64,000 nucleotides of DNA from Petasospora fabianii (GCA_022641835.1 CP048716.1:124001-188000), one strand, 5' to 3'; counted from the stretch's first letter, positions 1 through 11,326 are shown. A program made the numbers and translations. The notes: generated by a model not told the origin, from the letters alone.

Positions 1-240
1 AGCTTCAGAAGAAGCGGCAGACTCAGAAAGAAGCAGCTTCAGAAGAAGAACCAGCCTCAGAAGGAAGAAGCAGCCTCAGAGGAGGAAGCCTCAGAAGGAA
101 GCAGACTCGGAGGAAACAGCTTCAGAAGAAGAACCAGCCTCAGAAGAAGAAGCCTCAGAGGAGGAAGCCTCAGAGGAAGCAGCCTCAGAAGAGGAAGCAG
201 CCTCAGAAGAAGCAGACTCAGAAGAGGAAGTGGCCGAATG
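1..240 (-). repeat. Ser/Glu/Ala repeat tract of adhesin-like gene, left edge
   Basis: Imperfect tandem repeats rich in GAAGCAGCCTCAGAAGAAG-type units. Read on the minus strand they encode Ser/Glu/Ala stretches such as SSEAASSSEAAS, typical of the O-glycosylated stalk of a yeast wall protein. The frame open through the adjacent domain copy stops at position 91 and another frame carries on to the edge. The gene therefore runs out of the window and its C-terminus, including any GPI signal, cannot be seen. Confidence 0.7.
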
Positions 241-951
241 AGTGAGAGTAACAGAAGAGGTACAAGTACCAAAAGAACCAAAGTCGCTGCAGCTGTAATC
301 CAAACCAGTCGAGTAGACTTGACAGTCACCAAGCGAAATAATACCACACACAGCCTGCGTAATAATCTCGGTAACAGCTGAACCAAGGTTACCGGTATAG
401 AAGACGTAAAAGGCATCCTCACCGGTAGTACGGCTTGGGATAGTCCAAGAGAAAGAAACCCACTCATTGACACAGAATGTCAGGACAGAGGGAATTAAGG
501 TAAGATATGGCATGGTGACATGGTACTTGGCAATCATCTGACCCTTCTGAAGGTTAACAACAGCACTGACATCGTCGATGTAGAGACCTGAATAATCAAT
601 AGAGAAGTCGGTAGCATCTGGAGCATCAACGAAGTCAAAGTACCACGTGACAGTGAACTGTCGGTAAGTGATTTTGATAATAGAACCAGATGTGACCGTG
701 GTACCGGAAACATCATAAGCGTAGGAGTAGAGCTTATCTTCCAAGGCTCCGACAGAGGAGCCATAGCCACAAAGACTCGAAATGGTGGTAGCAACGGCCA
801 AATCTGTGGTGACCGTAACAACAGAGCCACTGGAGACTGGAGCTGTTGGAGTAGTCGCAGATGAAGCAATCTTAGAAGAAGAAAGAAGAAGAAGAGGAAG
901 AAGAGGAAGAAGCAGACAGGAGCCACAGAGGAAGAGGAACCGGCAGGAGCT
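91..951 (-). pseudogene. Second copy of adhesin N-terminal domain, no start of its own
   Basis: The minus-strand open frame from 951 to 91 carries a near copy of the N-terminal domain of the gene at 1683-2498. It begins TPTAPVSSGSVVTVTTD, holds CGYGSS, VTWYFDF, YSGLYIDD and VCGIISLGDCQ, and ends in a Ser/Glu/Ala tract. It has no ATG or signal peptide before the domain and is entered directly from repeats. The copies are offset by exactly 1,574 bp through the whole domain, and roughly 467-652 is nearly identical to 2041-2226, which suggests a recent duplication or gene conversion. The repeat frame before it (SEAPAG frame near 941) differs from the domain frame, so as read it is not joined to an upstream coding exon. 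Alternatives are a downstream half of one long adhesin with assembly errors in the repeats, or a decayed tandem paralog. The domain matches no family I can name with confidence (not PA14, not clearly Flo11). Confidence 0.55.
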
Positions 952-1800
952 TCAGGAAGAAGCAGCAGAGGCCTCAGAGGAAGCAGCAGGACCCTCAGAG
1001 GAAGCGGCAGAAGCCTCAGAGAAAAAGGCAGCAGGAGCCTCAGAGGAAGAGGAACCAGCAGGAGCCTCAAGAAGAAGCGGCAGGAGCCTCAGAGGAAGAG
1101 GAACCGGCAGGAGCCTCAGAGGAAGAGGACCGGCAGGAGCCTCAGAGGAAGAGGAACCGGCAGGAGCCTCAGAGGAAGAGGAACCGGCAGGAGCCTCAGA
1201 GGAAGAGGAACCGGCAGGAGCCTCAGAAGAAGCTGCAGGAGCCTCAGAAGAAGCGGCAGGAGCCTCAGAGGAGAGAGAACCAGCAGGAGCCTCAGAAGAA
1301 GCGGCAGGAGCCTCAGAGGAAGAGGAACCGGCAGGGGCCTCAGAAGAAGAGGAACCGGCAGGAGCCTCAGAGGAAGAGGAGGAGACAACCTGAGACGAAG
1401 AGGAAGAGGAAGGAGCCTGAGACAGAGAGGACGACGATACGATGGAGGAAGAAGGAGGAGGAACCAGCAGGGCCTCAGAGGAAGAGGAACCGGCAGGAGC
1501 CTCAGAGGAAGAGGAACCAGCAGGAGCCTCCTCAAGAGGAAGAACAAGCAGAGGCCTCAGGAGGAGAAGAGGAGACCAGCAGGAGCCTCAGAAGAAGCAG
1601 CAGGAGCCTCAGAGAAGCAGCAGGGGCCTCAGAAGAAGAGGAACCGGCAGGAGCCTCAGAGGAAGAGGAACCGGCAGGAGCCTCAGAGGAAGAGGAGGAA
1701 GCAACCTGAGACGGAAGGAGCCTGAGACGAAGAGGACGACGATACGATGGAGGAAGAAGAGGAGGAGATCACAGAAGAACTGGACGAGCTGCTGGACGTA
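880..1800 (-). repeat. 27-bp tandem repeats encoding SEAPAGSSS-type units
   Basis: Tandem units of 27 bp, with 21-bp variants, translate on the minus strand as SEAPAGSSS and SSEAPAA in one frame. Unit length is not always a multiple of three: the unit at 1106-1131 is 26 bp, one extra A lies near 1068 that restores the frame, and a linker near 1710 is 11 bp shorter than its counterpart near 1400. These slips break the reading frame. They may be real replication slippage or long-read consensus errors; the sequence alone cannot tell. Confidence 0.8.
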
Positions 1801-2498
1801 GACGAGGCTGAATGAGTCAGCGCAACAGAAGAGGTACAAGTACCGAAAGAACCAAAGTCGCTGCAGCTGTAATCCAAACCAGTCGAGTAGACTTGACAGT
1901 CACCAAGCGAAATAATACCACACACAGCCCGTGAAATGATCTCTGTGACAACTGAACCAAGGTTACCAGTGTAGAAGACGTAAAAGGCATCCTCACCGGT
2001 AGTAGGGTTTGGGATAGTCCAAGCGAAGGAAACCCACTCATTGACACAGAATGTCAGGACAGAGGGAATTAAGGTAAGATATGGCATGGTGACATGGTAC
2101 TTGGCAATCATCTGACCCTTCTGAAGGTTAACAACAGCACTGACATCGTCGATGTAGAGACCTGAATAATCAATAGAGAAGTCGGTAGCATCTGGAGCAT
2201 CAACGAAGTCAAAGTACCAAGTGACAGTGAACTTTCTGTAAGTGATTTTGATAATAGAACCGGATTGAACCGAGGTACCGGAAACATCATAAGCGTAGGA
2301 GTAGAGCTTATCTTCCAAGGCTCCGACAGAGGAGCCATAGCCACAAAGACTCGAAATGGTGGTAGCAACAGCCAAATCTGTGGTTACAGTAACGACAGAT
2401 CCAGCGGAGATTGGAGCTGTTGAGGTATCCTGGGCGAAGACACTCTGCAACTGGAGAGCACCCAGTGCGAGGGTCTTGAAGAGATTAGAGAACCTCAT
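1683..2498 (-). CDS. Adhesin-like secreted cell-wall protein, N-terminal part
   Basis: Starts at ATG 2498 with a clear signal peptide (MRFSNLFKTLALGALQLQ, probable cleavage after SVFA). A domain of about 200 residues follows with several Cys (CGYGSS, LTFCVNE, VCGIISLGDCQ, DYSCSDFGSFGTC), then a poly-Ser segment and the start of the SQAP/SEAPAG repeats. This is the layout of fungal GPI adhesins: signal, ligand-binding or structural domain, glycosylated Ser-rich stalk. As read the frame stops at 1683 just inside the repeats, after a linker 11 bp shorter than its counterpart near 1400; the SEAPAG frame continues one frame over. The product is therefore either a 271-residue secreted protein or the front of a much longer adhesin interrupted by a real or artefactual frameshift. 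The ligand is unknown. The 5.7 kb gene-free upstream region would suit a heavily regulated flocculin-type promoter. Confidence 0.7.
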   Translation of the reverse strand: MRFSNLFKTLALGALQLQSVFAQDTSTAPISAGSVVTVTTDLAVATTISSLCGYGSSVGALEDKLYSYAYDVSGTSVQSGSIIKITYRKFTVTWYFDFVDAPDATDFSIDYSGLYIDDVSAVVNLQKGQMIAKYHVTMPYLTLIPSVLTFCVNEWVSFAWTIPNPTTGEDAFYVFYTGNLGSVVTEIISRAVCGIISLGDCQVYSTGLDYSCSDFGSFGTCTSSVALTHSASSTSSSSSSSSVISSSSSSIVSSSSSSQAPSVSGCFLLFL

Positions 2499-5400
2499 GA
2501 TCAGTCAATAGAGCCCGATGAATGTATAAGCGAGAGACGACGGCAGTAGCTGATGTCGAAGCTGAAACAATCCTTGGGTGGACTATCAACAGAAGTGTGG
2601 ATGAAGAAAAGAAAAGAAAGGAAGAGGCTGGGACATAACCAGCATCGATGGCAAGAACGGGGATGGGATGGTTTATGTATCAGGAGAAGTTGCGAGGCCA
2701 AAGGATTGAAGGCAAAGGCAAGATCACACAGCTGTAGCATCAGGGATTGGTACATAATTGGAAATGCACGTTCTTGGCTGGCTTAGAGATCTCATTGCAG
2801 CCAGAATGGAGAGAGTTTAAAGGGTATGTATGCCTGAGATGCAAGTTGGTGCAACAGAAGGTGAAAAGATGTTGTACTCCAGATGCAGTGCACTCTTGGG
2901 GGTTTGCAGTACTTCAAGGGTGCATGCATTATGCACCCACATCTTGAGAAATTCCTGTGGCACCACAAGTCAAAAGGTCTCACTAAACACCAAAATGACA
3001 CGAGGTTGGATAACTCTTTCTCAACAGACCCTTTTCGCCACCACTAAAACACTTAATCAACTTCTAATGTTAGCGATTCTAACAACGCACCAAATACCTT
3101 CCCTTCTCCTATCCATTGTTTTGCATCTGATTTCAAGCCGAACTATAAGACCATCCCACAGTTATTGCCTACCAAGCCAAGAAGAGATGCACTCCGAGAG
3201 TGTACTATGCATATGGAATGCACTTCACTGGCGTCTGGTGTGCGTTGAGCTGGAAAGATTGTAAAGGTAAGTTTAGATGAGCTCGTGGCAAGCGAAGGAC
3301 GCGTCGTCGATCTTAACGTCTCGGCGCTAGTAAGGACCGGTGCATAGGTTGTAGCTGGTCTGCATTAGCGGAGGTTCATTCGGGTCGGGCACCAGTAACA
3401 TAGAAGTTAGCTGGATGACCCTAGTTGCCGCGAGAGTATAGAGTTCTGGAAATTTGCAGTGGGGTCAGCGCGACTCCGAAATCGCGACGGGCATCCGAGA
3501 CTCTGGACCCAGGAACTTCTTTTGAGGTGTGAGGTTTACTGTGTTTTTTTTGACTCTTACTCAGTGATGTTCCAGCAAGGCTGTTGGATTATTTTTTAAG
3601 GGTGTAGTAGCACTCTGTGAAGTCCTCAGTGAAGCTCCTGAGCAACCAAATTTCAATTCTACACTGCCTAGACGTTGTGTAGTTCCATGCGTTTCTTCGG
3701 TAACTGAAGTCGTCGGCAGCCGGTTATGCTTCTTCATGCGTCTTCGGATCCCTGTCACAGTTTTCCTTTGGGCACGACGATCCAACATAGTCACCGTTAA
3801 CTTAGATGTAATCTTGAAGCAGGCTTGGGGATCTGATAATGCCGATCAATATCGTATACACCTTGTAGATCAACAAGTGTGAGCCATGATCCACAGTTGT
3901 CTCTCAGAAGGCATGCACAGAATAAATATAACAAGTACTAGACAAGAATAAATCCCTGCGCAGGTCCCCTTCCCAGTATGTATAAACGCTCTAGGTTGTG
4001 GCTGGGTTCATCCCACTTCTGTGTACAGGCAGCATCAATTACTTGAAAAGTAACCCAGCGCTTGCTCTGTCATTGGGCCCGTGGATCGGTAGAGCGTGTC
4101 TTCTGGGGCCTGCCGGTTCATGTGCCCTGTCATTGCAGGATCCGCGATCGAATAATAGAACACAGATTTTAGTGATAAGCGATCTGTCAACCACAGCCTA
4201 AAGCCTAAAGCAGCTATAGATTTATGGAGTCGAATCCTCCCCCCACAACACCCCCGCTAGCAAGTTCACCTGCGTTGTTTCTATTGGCGCTATACCTTGT
4301 ACCTCTCATCGTCGCATTCACAAGATAGAGCGCTTCGCTGCAAGATACGTCGCTTTTGACAACCAATACGGGAACGATGCAGGCATATCCAATCGATGCA
4401 CCTTGACGCGTCTCGCCTGCATCTCTCCAGTCCAAGGATTAAAAATTTCACCATCGTGACGCTATCTGCGGCTGAAAGTTGCGGGTTCATGCCTGTTCTC
4501 TAGTTGCCGCATCATCCTTGATGCGCAAACGTACATCAAAGGGCACCACAACCGTCTTAGGCTATCTTGAGGTTATCTATCTCCGACCATGAGTATCTCT
4601 TCAGTGTTTAGCGACATCGCCTTGCCACTAGTGACAGTTTTAACTCACCCCATGCATAGGAAAACTGTTCGTGTGCTTAGTGGCTGTTTAGTATATGAGA
4701 TTTGAAATGAGCTCACTGCGCAGCATTATAACTCAACTGCAGTTTAACCGAGTCACAGCCATGTTGGGCGCGCGCCACTATTGAAGCTTCTTCGAATTTC
4801 GTCTTAACGGCAAGGTCTACACACTGCACAGCGAAGCGATGAACCGAGCAATGACATAATGAAACAGGTGGACTCGGTCCCTTCAACCGAGTAAGAGATT
4901 CAATGCACAGTACCTTCGTGTTGTACTAGCCGAAGAAGTTCCGTCTGGTGAAGAACACCATCAAAATGTCTGGGTGACCGATACGGTAGCCCTCTTTTGA
5001 AATTGTCGTGAAGAGTGGAAAAGGTGAATATAAACAGAAGTAAATGGGCGCTCTCCAACGAATCTAGCTCTGGGGAGCTCAAAAAGTTGAGTGCTTTTAG
5101 GAAGACGCTTCTGCTTGGAAACTTCTCAATGAGAACAACCGTTGAGGTGTCTTCGATCCGTCACGACGAATTTGATCTTTCTTAGACGATCCCGAAAATC
5201 AGCAGATGTTAGTATTCGAAGCATTTCACCGGTATGGCCACCCGGTCCAAGGTAGACATTTCTTTCCCTACAATCTCATTGTGGGCGCTCTCATCAAATT
5301 TTATGTATGTCACTATGTAGCAGGGTTAACAACAATCAGCACGAGCCGCATTTTTGTTGTGAGTAGGCCACAGGTTGCAAGCTTCAGCGCCATCATATGC

Positions 5401-8170
5401 ACACTGGTTAGGGGTGTTACTTCGACCTGGGCTTGAAATTTCACCGCAATGGTGAACAGTGGCCCTTATGGCCTCAATGCTATAGGTTCTCTTTCGGTAG
5501 GAGCGCAGAGATGCTCGGCTCCTACACCCCATATTGGATGGCCAAGAAATTCTCGGTTAAGTTTTAGAAGTCATGATACTCGTGGCTGGTGTACGTGACT
5601 TTGAAAGTGTCAGACAGATCTCGCAATCTGTGCGTTATGCACAGTTCATGTATATCCATGCGAGCCTGGGCGAAGAAGCGTGAGAGTTCCATGCGTTATT
5701 CTACCTTTTAACCTTTAAAAAGAACTTTAGGAGTGATTATCGGCCCGATTTGGTTTCTCCATCTAGATCCAGAAACGCAAGTCTACAAAGATGACTCGCC
5801 ATGGTCTGCTGAGACGTGCATCGAGTATCGGCAACAGTTTTCCTCTTTTCCTCGTTGCTCACAAATCACCACCCTTGTTGAGATGGCCCCCAACACTCAA
5901 AAGTTTAGGCCAAGCCAGTGAGGTTCTATTTTAGCATTAGTTATTGAGTTTAATGCAGAGCATAGAGCGGCTTTTGTTTACAGTTTTAGCTGCTGCCATC
6001 CCCCAGAATTCCGACATCGAGACGGGCGTCGGTTGGGGGCCAGCTGTCGATGACTCGTAAGTATGAAATATTACCAGCCCAGGTCTCAGTTCAAAGCCAC
6101 CAAAAAGCTTCTCAAGATTCATCCCTGTTAGATGCTGTCTCACCATCTCATTCACATGTTAGACATGCGCTTGTCAACTTTTTACAATCTGCACACCAGC
6201 CCACTTTACCCAGTGCTATTCTCCACCACCTCGTAATGAAGAGTTTCCATTTTCATGGGTCAGACACCCTTTTCTAGTGTAGCAGCACATATTTCTTTTT
6301 GTTGAATTCGGTCCACAACATACCCACGATATTCAGTCGCCCGAGATGCTTATAGCCGGTTGTCAAGCGCCAGTAATGACAGGGATCTGACAGTCCTCTC
6401 TACAAGCAGTCCATATCTCATCAATCCTTATACTATGGGACCCACCAGTTGTTTCAATTGACTTTGAAACAACCTTTACTTGGGCTTCTACCTGTGCACT
6501 TCGGAAATCTATGTTATCTCTTGGGAAAAGCAGAGATAATGCATGCCAGTGTGGAGGTTTGGCGACTTGCCTGGTCTCGAAACTAACCAAAGTCCGCATG
6601 ACTCTACAGAATGCACATATAAACCTAGTGAACATTGGAGAGGTTCTGGACCTTTTAGTTTTTTCTGAGTACCATTTGGGGAATAGGGGTTGACTAACTT
6701 GGATAAGATCTTCAACTCGGAATGTTCGACTGCACAACTTCTTTATTGGATCTGTTTTCCACGCCTTGCACCTGTCACGGGCCATCTCTCCCACATGCAA
6801 AAGAGGACCTCAAGGTACTGGCTATAACTACACTTTACTTCTGCCTGAGATAATATGGTGGTATCATACTCAGGAGTAGTAGAGCTTTAACAGCTAATCT
6901 TGGATCCATCTACCCACCTCAGCAATTTGCCTTTCACCTGCACGGAACCGAACTTGATACAGCCCACTCATCCACTACAGTTTCAGGTTTTGTAACAATT
7001 CTAAAATTGTCTATTTCGGCGTAGCTGAATATTAGAAACTGTGTTTCTGGTACATAGTTATTGTGTGACAACCTCCTTCAGCCCGTGTCGGGGTACTACA
7101 TGCATACACATAAGCAGTAGATCTTTATTAGAGGCTAAACATACAATCGGCCACTGCCTGTGCATCTATGTCGCAACTCTTAAATTGAACCATATCATGC
7201 AGATGAAATCTGGCCACCAGCAGGTTGCGCCCGAACAACAACCCAGACATCTTCAATGATATCTCCATCTGAACACTAAAGATCTGCATTCATGATACCA
7301 CTCTAATTGGGAGCGTTTTCATGAGCTGATTTATTCGTGTCTATGCTAAAAAAAAATTAAAGATAAAGTATCCGTAAATTTCTTTTGATTCTTCAAATCA
7401 ACTGATTTGGACCTGTTTTTTTTTTTTTTAAAGAAAACAACTAAGGGAAGTATTACAGATTAAAAAAGGTTTCAATTTACTACTTATAACCTGGGAAAAA
7501 ATGTGTTTAAAGTATTAGTGCAAAAGCCTTATTAAGTTTACTCAGTATCGCATTTAGTAATTGAAATTTGGGTGCTAGGTTATATTACCGTGGCCTCATC
7601 AGCTTTTGAGATAATCCGATATGAGGTTGGGCTAGTACACCCGGTAAACAGCATGAGGTACGCCAAAACACTTGAATTAAATTCGCAATTAGACAAGCCA
7701 ACTATATTTTCGTTACCACAGCATGAAGAAAAAGCTTGAATGTCAGTTATGCTACATCAGAGATCGGATTGTATCTAGTCACTTTTCTTCCACTTTATGA
7801 ACATAAGGATAACGTAGGGAAGTTGACAACATTAACATGCCTTATGTGCTATATCATTACCTCATTACATGTTGGTTTGTATATTTTTATCAGGGCCAAC
7901 CAGTCGCTGTCAAGCACTCTTGCTAGCCAGTAGATTGAAGAGATAGATCGGAGAGATGATAGTGAGGGATGTTCGGGTGTAACCACTTCGCTTGTAGCTG
8001 CGGAGTTGGTCCCCGAAGCGGTTTGCGCCGGATGAGAAGAGAAGCGCATCGCGTGCGATAACAATTGAGTCGGCAAATCCCGCCCAAAACATTTACAAAT
8101 AACAGGATCGCAGCTGTCCAGCGACTCCTATATCAACACTGCAGCCCATTATTAGAAGGCACCTATCGCA
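2499..8170. other. 5.7 kb gene-free region between adhesin-like gene and transporter
   Basis: No open frame here exceeds about 145 codons and none resembles a known protein. I found no tRNA or splice-site pair that would make a gene. It separates divergent genes, the adhesin (minus) and the transporter (plus), so both promoters must lie in it. Notable contents are a perfect 7-bp inverted repeat at 4872-4892 and an AT-rich block at about 7330-7900 with runs of A and T. Confidence 0.6.
4872..4892. repeat. Short inverted repeat ACTCGGT / ACCGAGT
   Basis: ACTCGGT (4872-4878), a 7-base spacer and ACCGAGT (4886-4892) form a perfect palindrome. AACCGAGT occurs again at 4746-4753. It could be a binding site for a dimeric regulator of either flanking gene, or chance; no known factor is assigned. 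Confidence 0.35.
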
Positions 8171-9931
8171 ATGTCTCAATCTCCTTTACTTCAGGCTGAC
8201 ATGGCTGCCTTTGATGACCCCTCTACAGCTTCCCAAGGTTTCGTGGTCCAAGACATCATCGAGAATAGTGCTGACCGTATCATCGACTCCCATCACCCAA
8301 AGTATGGCTCCATAACCAACAATGAACTAGCCAGCAGCCCCAACGAGGACACAGAGGCACAGGAGACATCCAGACAGGAGATCAGTGGCACGGAGCTCGC
8401 TGTGATCATCTCATCGCTTTACGTTGGTTCCTTTCTCTCCGCACTTGATACCACAGTTGTCACGACACTTCTCTCGACAATCGCATCCGAGATACATGCC
8501 GTATCACAAATGTCGTGGATTGCATCGTCATATCTCTTGTCCTGTTCCGCATTCCAGCCACTCTATGGTAAGCTTTCAGACATCTTTGGTCGAAAGCCAC
8601 TCCTCATCTTCTCTAACGTTACTTTCGCCCTTGGATGTCTCATCTGTGGATACTCACGCACCCTCATCGGCCTCTCGATCGGCCGTTTCGTTACTGGTAT
8701 TGGAGGAGGTGGTCTTACGTCGCTGGGTGTTATCACAACAAGTGACTTGATTCCATTGCGTAAAAGAGGAGTTTACCAAGGTATCGGTAACTTGGTATAT
8801 GGCTCTGGTGCAGCATTGGGAGGTCTATGGGGCGCCTTCTTTCAGAATTACTGTGGATGGCAATGGGCATTCTATGCTCAGATTCCACTCTCATTGATTA
8901 GTATGACACTGATATGGAGAAGGTTGAATTTGCCAAAGGGTTCCGTTGGCCACGGTATGCCAGGCTCTAAGACTGAGAAGGTGAAGCAGATTGATTTCAT
9001 TGGCGCGTTCTTCCTCGTCACATCTCTCTTGACATTCATGGTGATCGTCTCATTTGCTGGTCATGAGATTGCCATCGGTGGTGGTGTCTTCTGGGGCCTC
9101 GTTGCTCTTACAATTGCCACTATGGCGGCATTTGCCTATATCGAGTTGTATATTGCTACCATCCCTGTGATTCCAGTCCGTCTCCTCGCCTACAGAACCG
9201 TTTTGGCTTCCTCCCTTGTCAACTGGTTTATGTCTATGGCTGTTTTTACCTACCTATTCTACGTACCAGTCTTTTGGTCTTCTGTTGTTGGACTTACACC
9301 GACCCAAATTGGTCTCAGAACTGCTGGTAATTTCCTTGGTGTTTCATCTGGCTCGTTCCTCTCGGGTATCTACATGAGACATACAGGAAGATATCTCAAG
9401 TTTATCACCGTGACAAACTTTGTGACCATTTTCGGTGTTTACGGGTTGTACTTATGCTCACGCAATACCCCAACCTGGCTTCAGTTCGTTGAGCTTCTTA
9501 TTCCAGGTGCAGGATACGCAGCTAGTTTGACAGTGACGCTTCTTGCACTCATTGCAGCTGTGCCATTAGAACACCAGGCGGCCACAACATCCATCCAGTA
9601 TGCCTTCCGTTCCACAGGATCGACCATCGGTGTTTCTGTTGCAAGTTTCATCTTCCAGAGGCAGTTGTTTGAAAAGTTGCAGAACTTGTACGACGTTGAT
9701 GGTGCTGAGGAGTTCACAAGAAAGCAGATTGCCAAGATTATCAGTAAAGCTGCTGAGAGTGCTGAGTATGTCAGGGAAGCACCTGTTGTTTTCAAGAGTG
9801 TCATCATTGATAGCTATGACTATGCTTCGCATGCGGCGTTGTTCTTTAGTGTTGTTACGGTTGTGTTGGCGTTTGTTAGTGGCTGCTTCATGAAGGAGCA
9901 TCACTTGCACTCTACCATAGATAGAAAGTGA
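8171..9931 (+). CDS. MFS transporter, vacuolar basic amino acid transporter (VBA1/VBA2-like)
   Basis: 586 residues of the drug:H+ antiporter-2 branch of the major facilitator superfamily, whose usual layout is 14 membrane helices. A hydrophilic, acidic N-terminal tail of about 72 residues precedes the first helix. LDTTVV (92-97) and the motif-A loop GKLSDIFGRK (133-142) between helices 2 and 3 are typical. The segments SYLLSCSAFQPLYGK and RGVYQGIGNLVYGSG closely follow Vba1/Vba2 of baker's yeast, which move His, Lys and Arg into the vacuole in exchange for protons; Fnx1/Fnx2 of fission yeast are the same group. Substrate and location are inferred from the family. It is transcribed away from the adhesin across the long empty region. 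Multidrug export is the main alternative. Confidence 0.85.
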   Translation: MSQSPLLQADMAAFDDPSTASQGFVVQDIIENSADRIIDSHHPKYGSITNNELASSPNEDTEAQETSRQEISGTELAVIISSLYVGSFLSALDTTVVTTLLSTIASEIHAVSQMSWIASSYLLSCSAFQPLYGKLSDIFGRKPLLIFSNVTFALGCLICGYSRTLIGLSIGRFVTGIGGGGLTSLGVITTSDLIPLRKRGVYQGIGNLVYGSGAALGGLWGAFFQNYCGWQWAFYAQIPLSLISMTLIWRRLNLPKGSVGHGMPGSKTEKVKQIDFIGAFFLVTSLLTFMVIVSFAGHEIAIGGGVFWGLVALTIATMAAFAYIELYIATIPVIPVRLLAYRTVLASSLVNWFMSMAVFTYLFYVPVFWSSVVGLTPTQIGLRTAGNFLGVSSGSFLSGIYMRHTGRYLKFITVTNFVTIFGVYGLYLCSRNTPTWLQFVELLIPGAGYAASLTVTLLALIAAVPLEHQAATTSIQYAFRSTGSTIGVSVASFIFQRQLFEKLQNLYDVDGAEEFTRKQIAKIISKAAESAEYVREAPVVFKSVIIDSYDYASHAALFFSVVTVVLAFVSGCFMKEHHLHSTIDRK

Positions 9932-11326
9932 TTACCTGAATGAATATATGTTGGGTCGGAAATACATATGGCACCCATTAATCGGCCTATTTTGATGTAC
10001 CACTGACTACTTAGTATCATTGATAGGAATTCGGGAATTCTTTGGAAGAAGGAAGCAACATTACGAAGGAAACTCGCAAGACTGCAGACACATTCTGAGC
10101 ACGGTGCACTAGTATAGCCAAAAGATCTCAAAAGTGTTGGGAGCCATGAGAAGGGGGAAAGAGAAGTTTAAAGCATGCTACACCATGTGCTGGGTGGAAG
10201 CTGCTATGGAAAGACCAAAATAGTCAACATATCACGGACAGCAGGAGGTGATCTCTAATTGAGAGCTTGAATGAGTGCGTTCTGCGGCAGGAGGCAATCT
10301 TGGGATAGGATCGTCTTTTTAAAAGACTTTGGCAAATGTCCCTGGTCCAACCACTCCTCCTTGAGATATTGTGAAACTGTTTTCATGAGTTTCTCACTAT
10401 TTGTTAACTGTTTGTCACTAAACTCGTTGTACTTATCGTCCCCAACCATGAACGAGGCATACGTGATGACCACTGGGGTTTTACCCAGGTACTACTGAAA
10501 CTCAGAATCGACAAGATGGGCATATGGTCCTCCCAGAGAGCCTTTGACATAAGCTCTCCCGCTCTCCAGGTAGGGCTCTAACAGTTTTAGTCTGTTCGAT
10601 CAAAGCTGTAAAACCCCTGTAGACCCCACAGTGGATCATGCCCTGGAGAAACATTTCAAACATTGCTGATTGACAGCCATGATGTTTATGAGCTGTTGTC
10701 AAAGTATAGAATTTGGGCCACATAGATGGGGAACACAAGTGCTGGCGTGACAGTAGGAGAGAGACAAAGTGAGAAGATTGGTGAGATGGATAGCACCAAC
10801 ACCAAAGTGCTGAAGATCATGTGAATGGACCTGAGTATCCTTTAAACGATGAAGGGCTCCTTCAGACGTGAAGGCAGTGTGTGCTTAAGTGAGGGCGCTA
10901 ACTATAGGAACGCATAGGGCGGAAGATAAAATCGAGTAGGGTCGATAGTGAAGGACTAGATAAGTCTGGATGATGATCAGTAGATTGGACGCTAAACACA
11001 CTAAACACTATGACTACGAGTATGTACAATCCTTAAATTACAATCGCACCCTGAGCATATTAAGCCTTGGCACGACCGTACTCAAATAGGATTCTTTCAA
11101 TCTTACCCCTTACTGATCGTGAAGACAAGTCCTCATATGATTGATCAGCATCCAGCTCAAGACCCGCTCATGGAAGGAGTGGGCCGAGCGAGGCACGGGG
11201 TAGGGTAGGGCAGGGTATCTCAGCCAAGAATGTATGAGATGTGTGGGTATTCACAATAGGCTAGAAAGAAAAATACGTGTCAGGGGTTGAAAGCGTTAGA
11301 AGGCATTAATTTAGCCATCGGTGCAA
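9932..11326. other. 1.4 kb spacer, possible gene remnant at 10.25-10.74 kb
   Basis: The 3' flanks of the transporter and GCD7 meet here. Two adjacent minus-strand open frames, 10255-10473 (with YLKEEWLDQGHLPKSFKK) and 10502-10738, have protein-like composition but no recognisable family and no joint start; they could be the remains of a dead gene. The rest, including a GGGTAGGGTAGGGCAGGG run near 11200, shows nothing assignable. Confidence 0.4.

Noticed and set aside
880-1800. CRISPR-like regular repeats
   Set aside because: The units are contiguous coding tandem repeats without spacers, in a eukaryote.
782-1801. Glu/Gly/Arg-rich plus-strand frames (AGASEEEEP repeats)
   Set aside because: They are the opposite strand of the adhesin repeats; periodicity alone keeps them open.
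7330-7900. AT-rich block as centromere or replication origin
   Set aside because: Only base composition supports it; no CDE-type or clear ARS consensus was found.
2499-8170. LTR element or other mobile element in the long spacer
   Set aside because: I saw no terminal repeats, target duplication or element-type coding sequence.
10970-11054. ATGATGA ... CTGA spacing like a C/D snoRNA
   Set aside because: No terminal stem pairs the ends, and no internal boxes or guide matches are evident.
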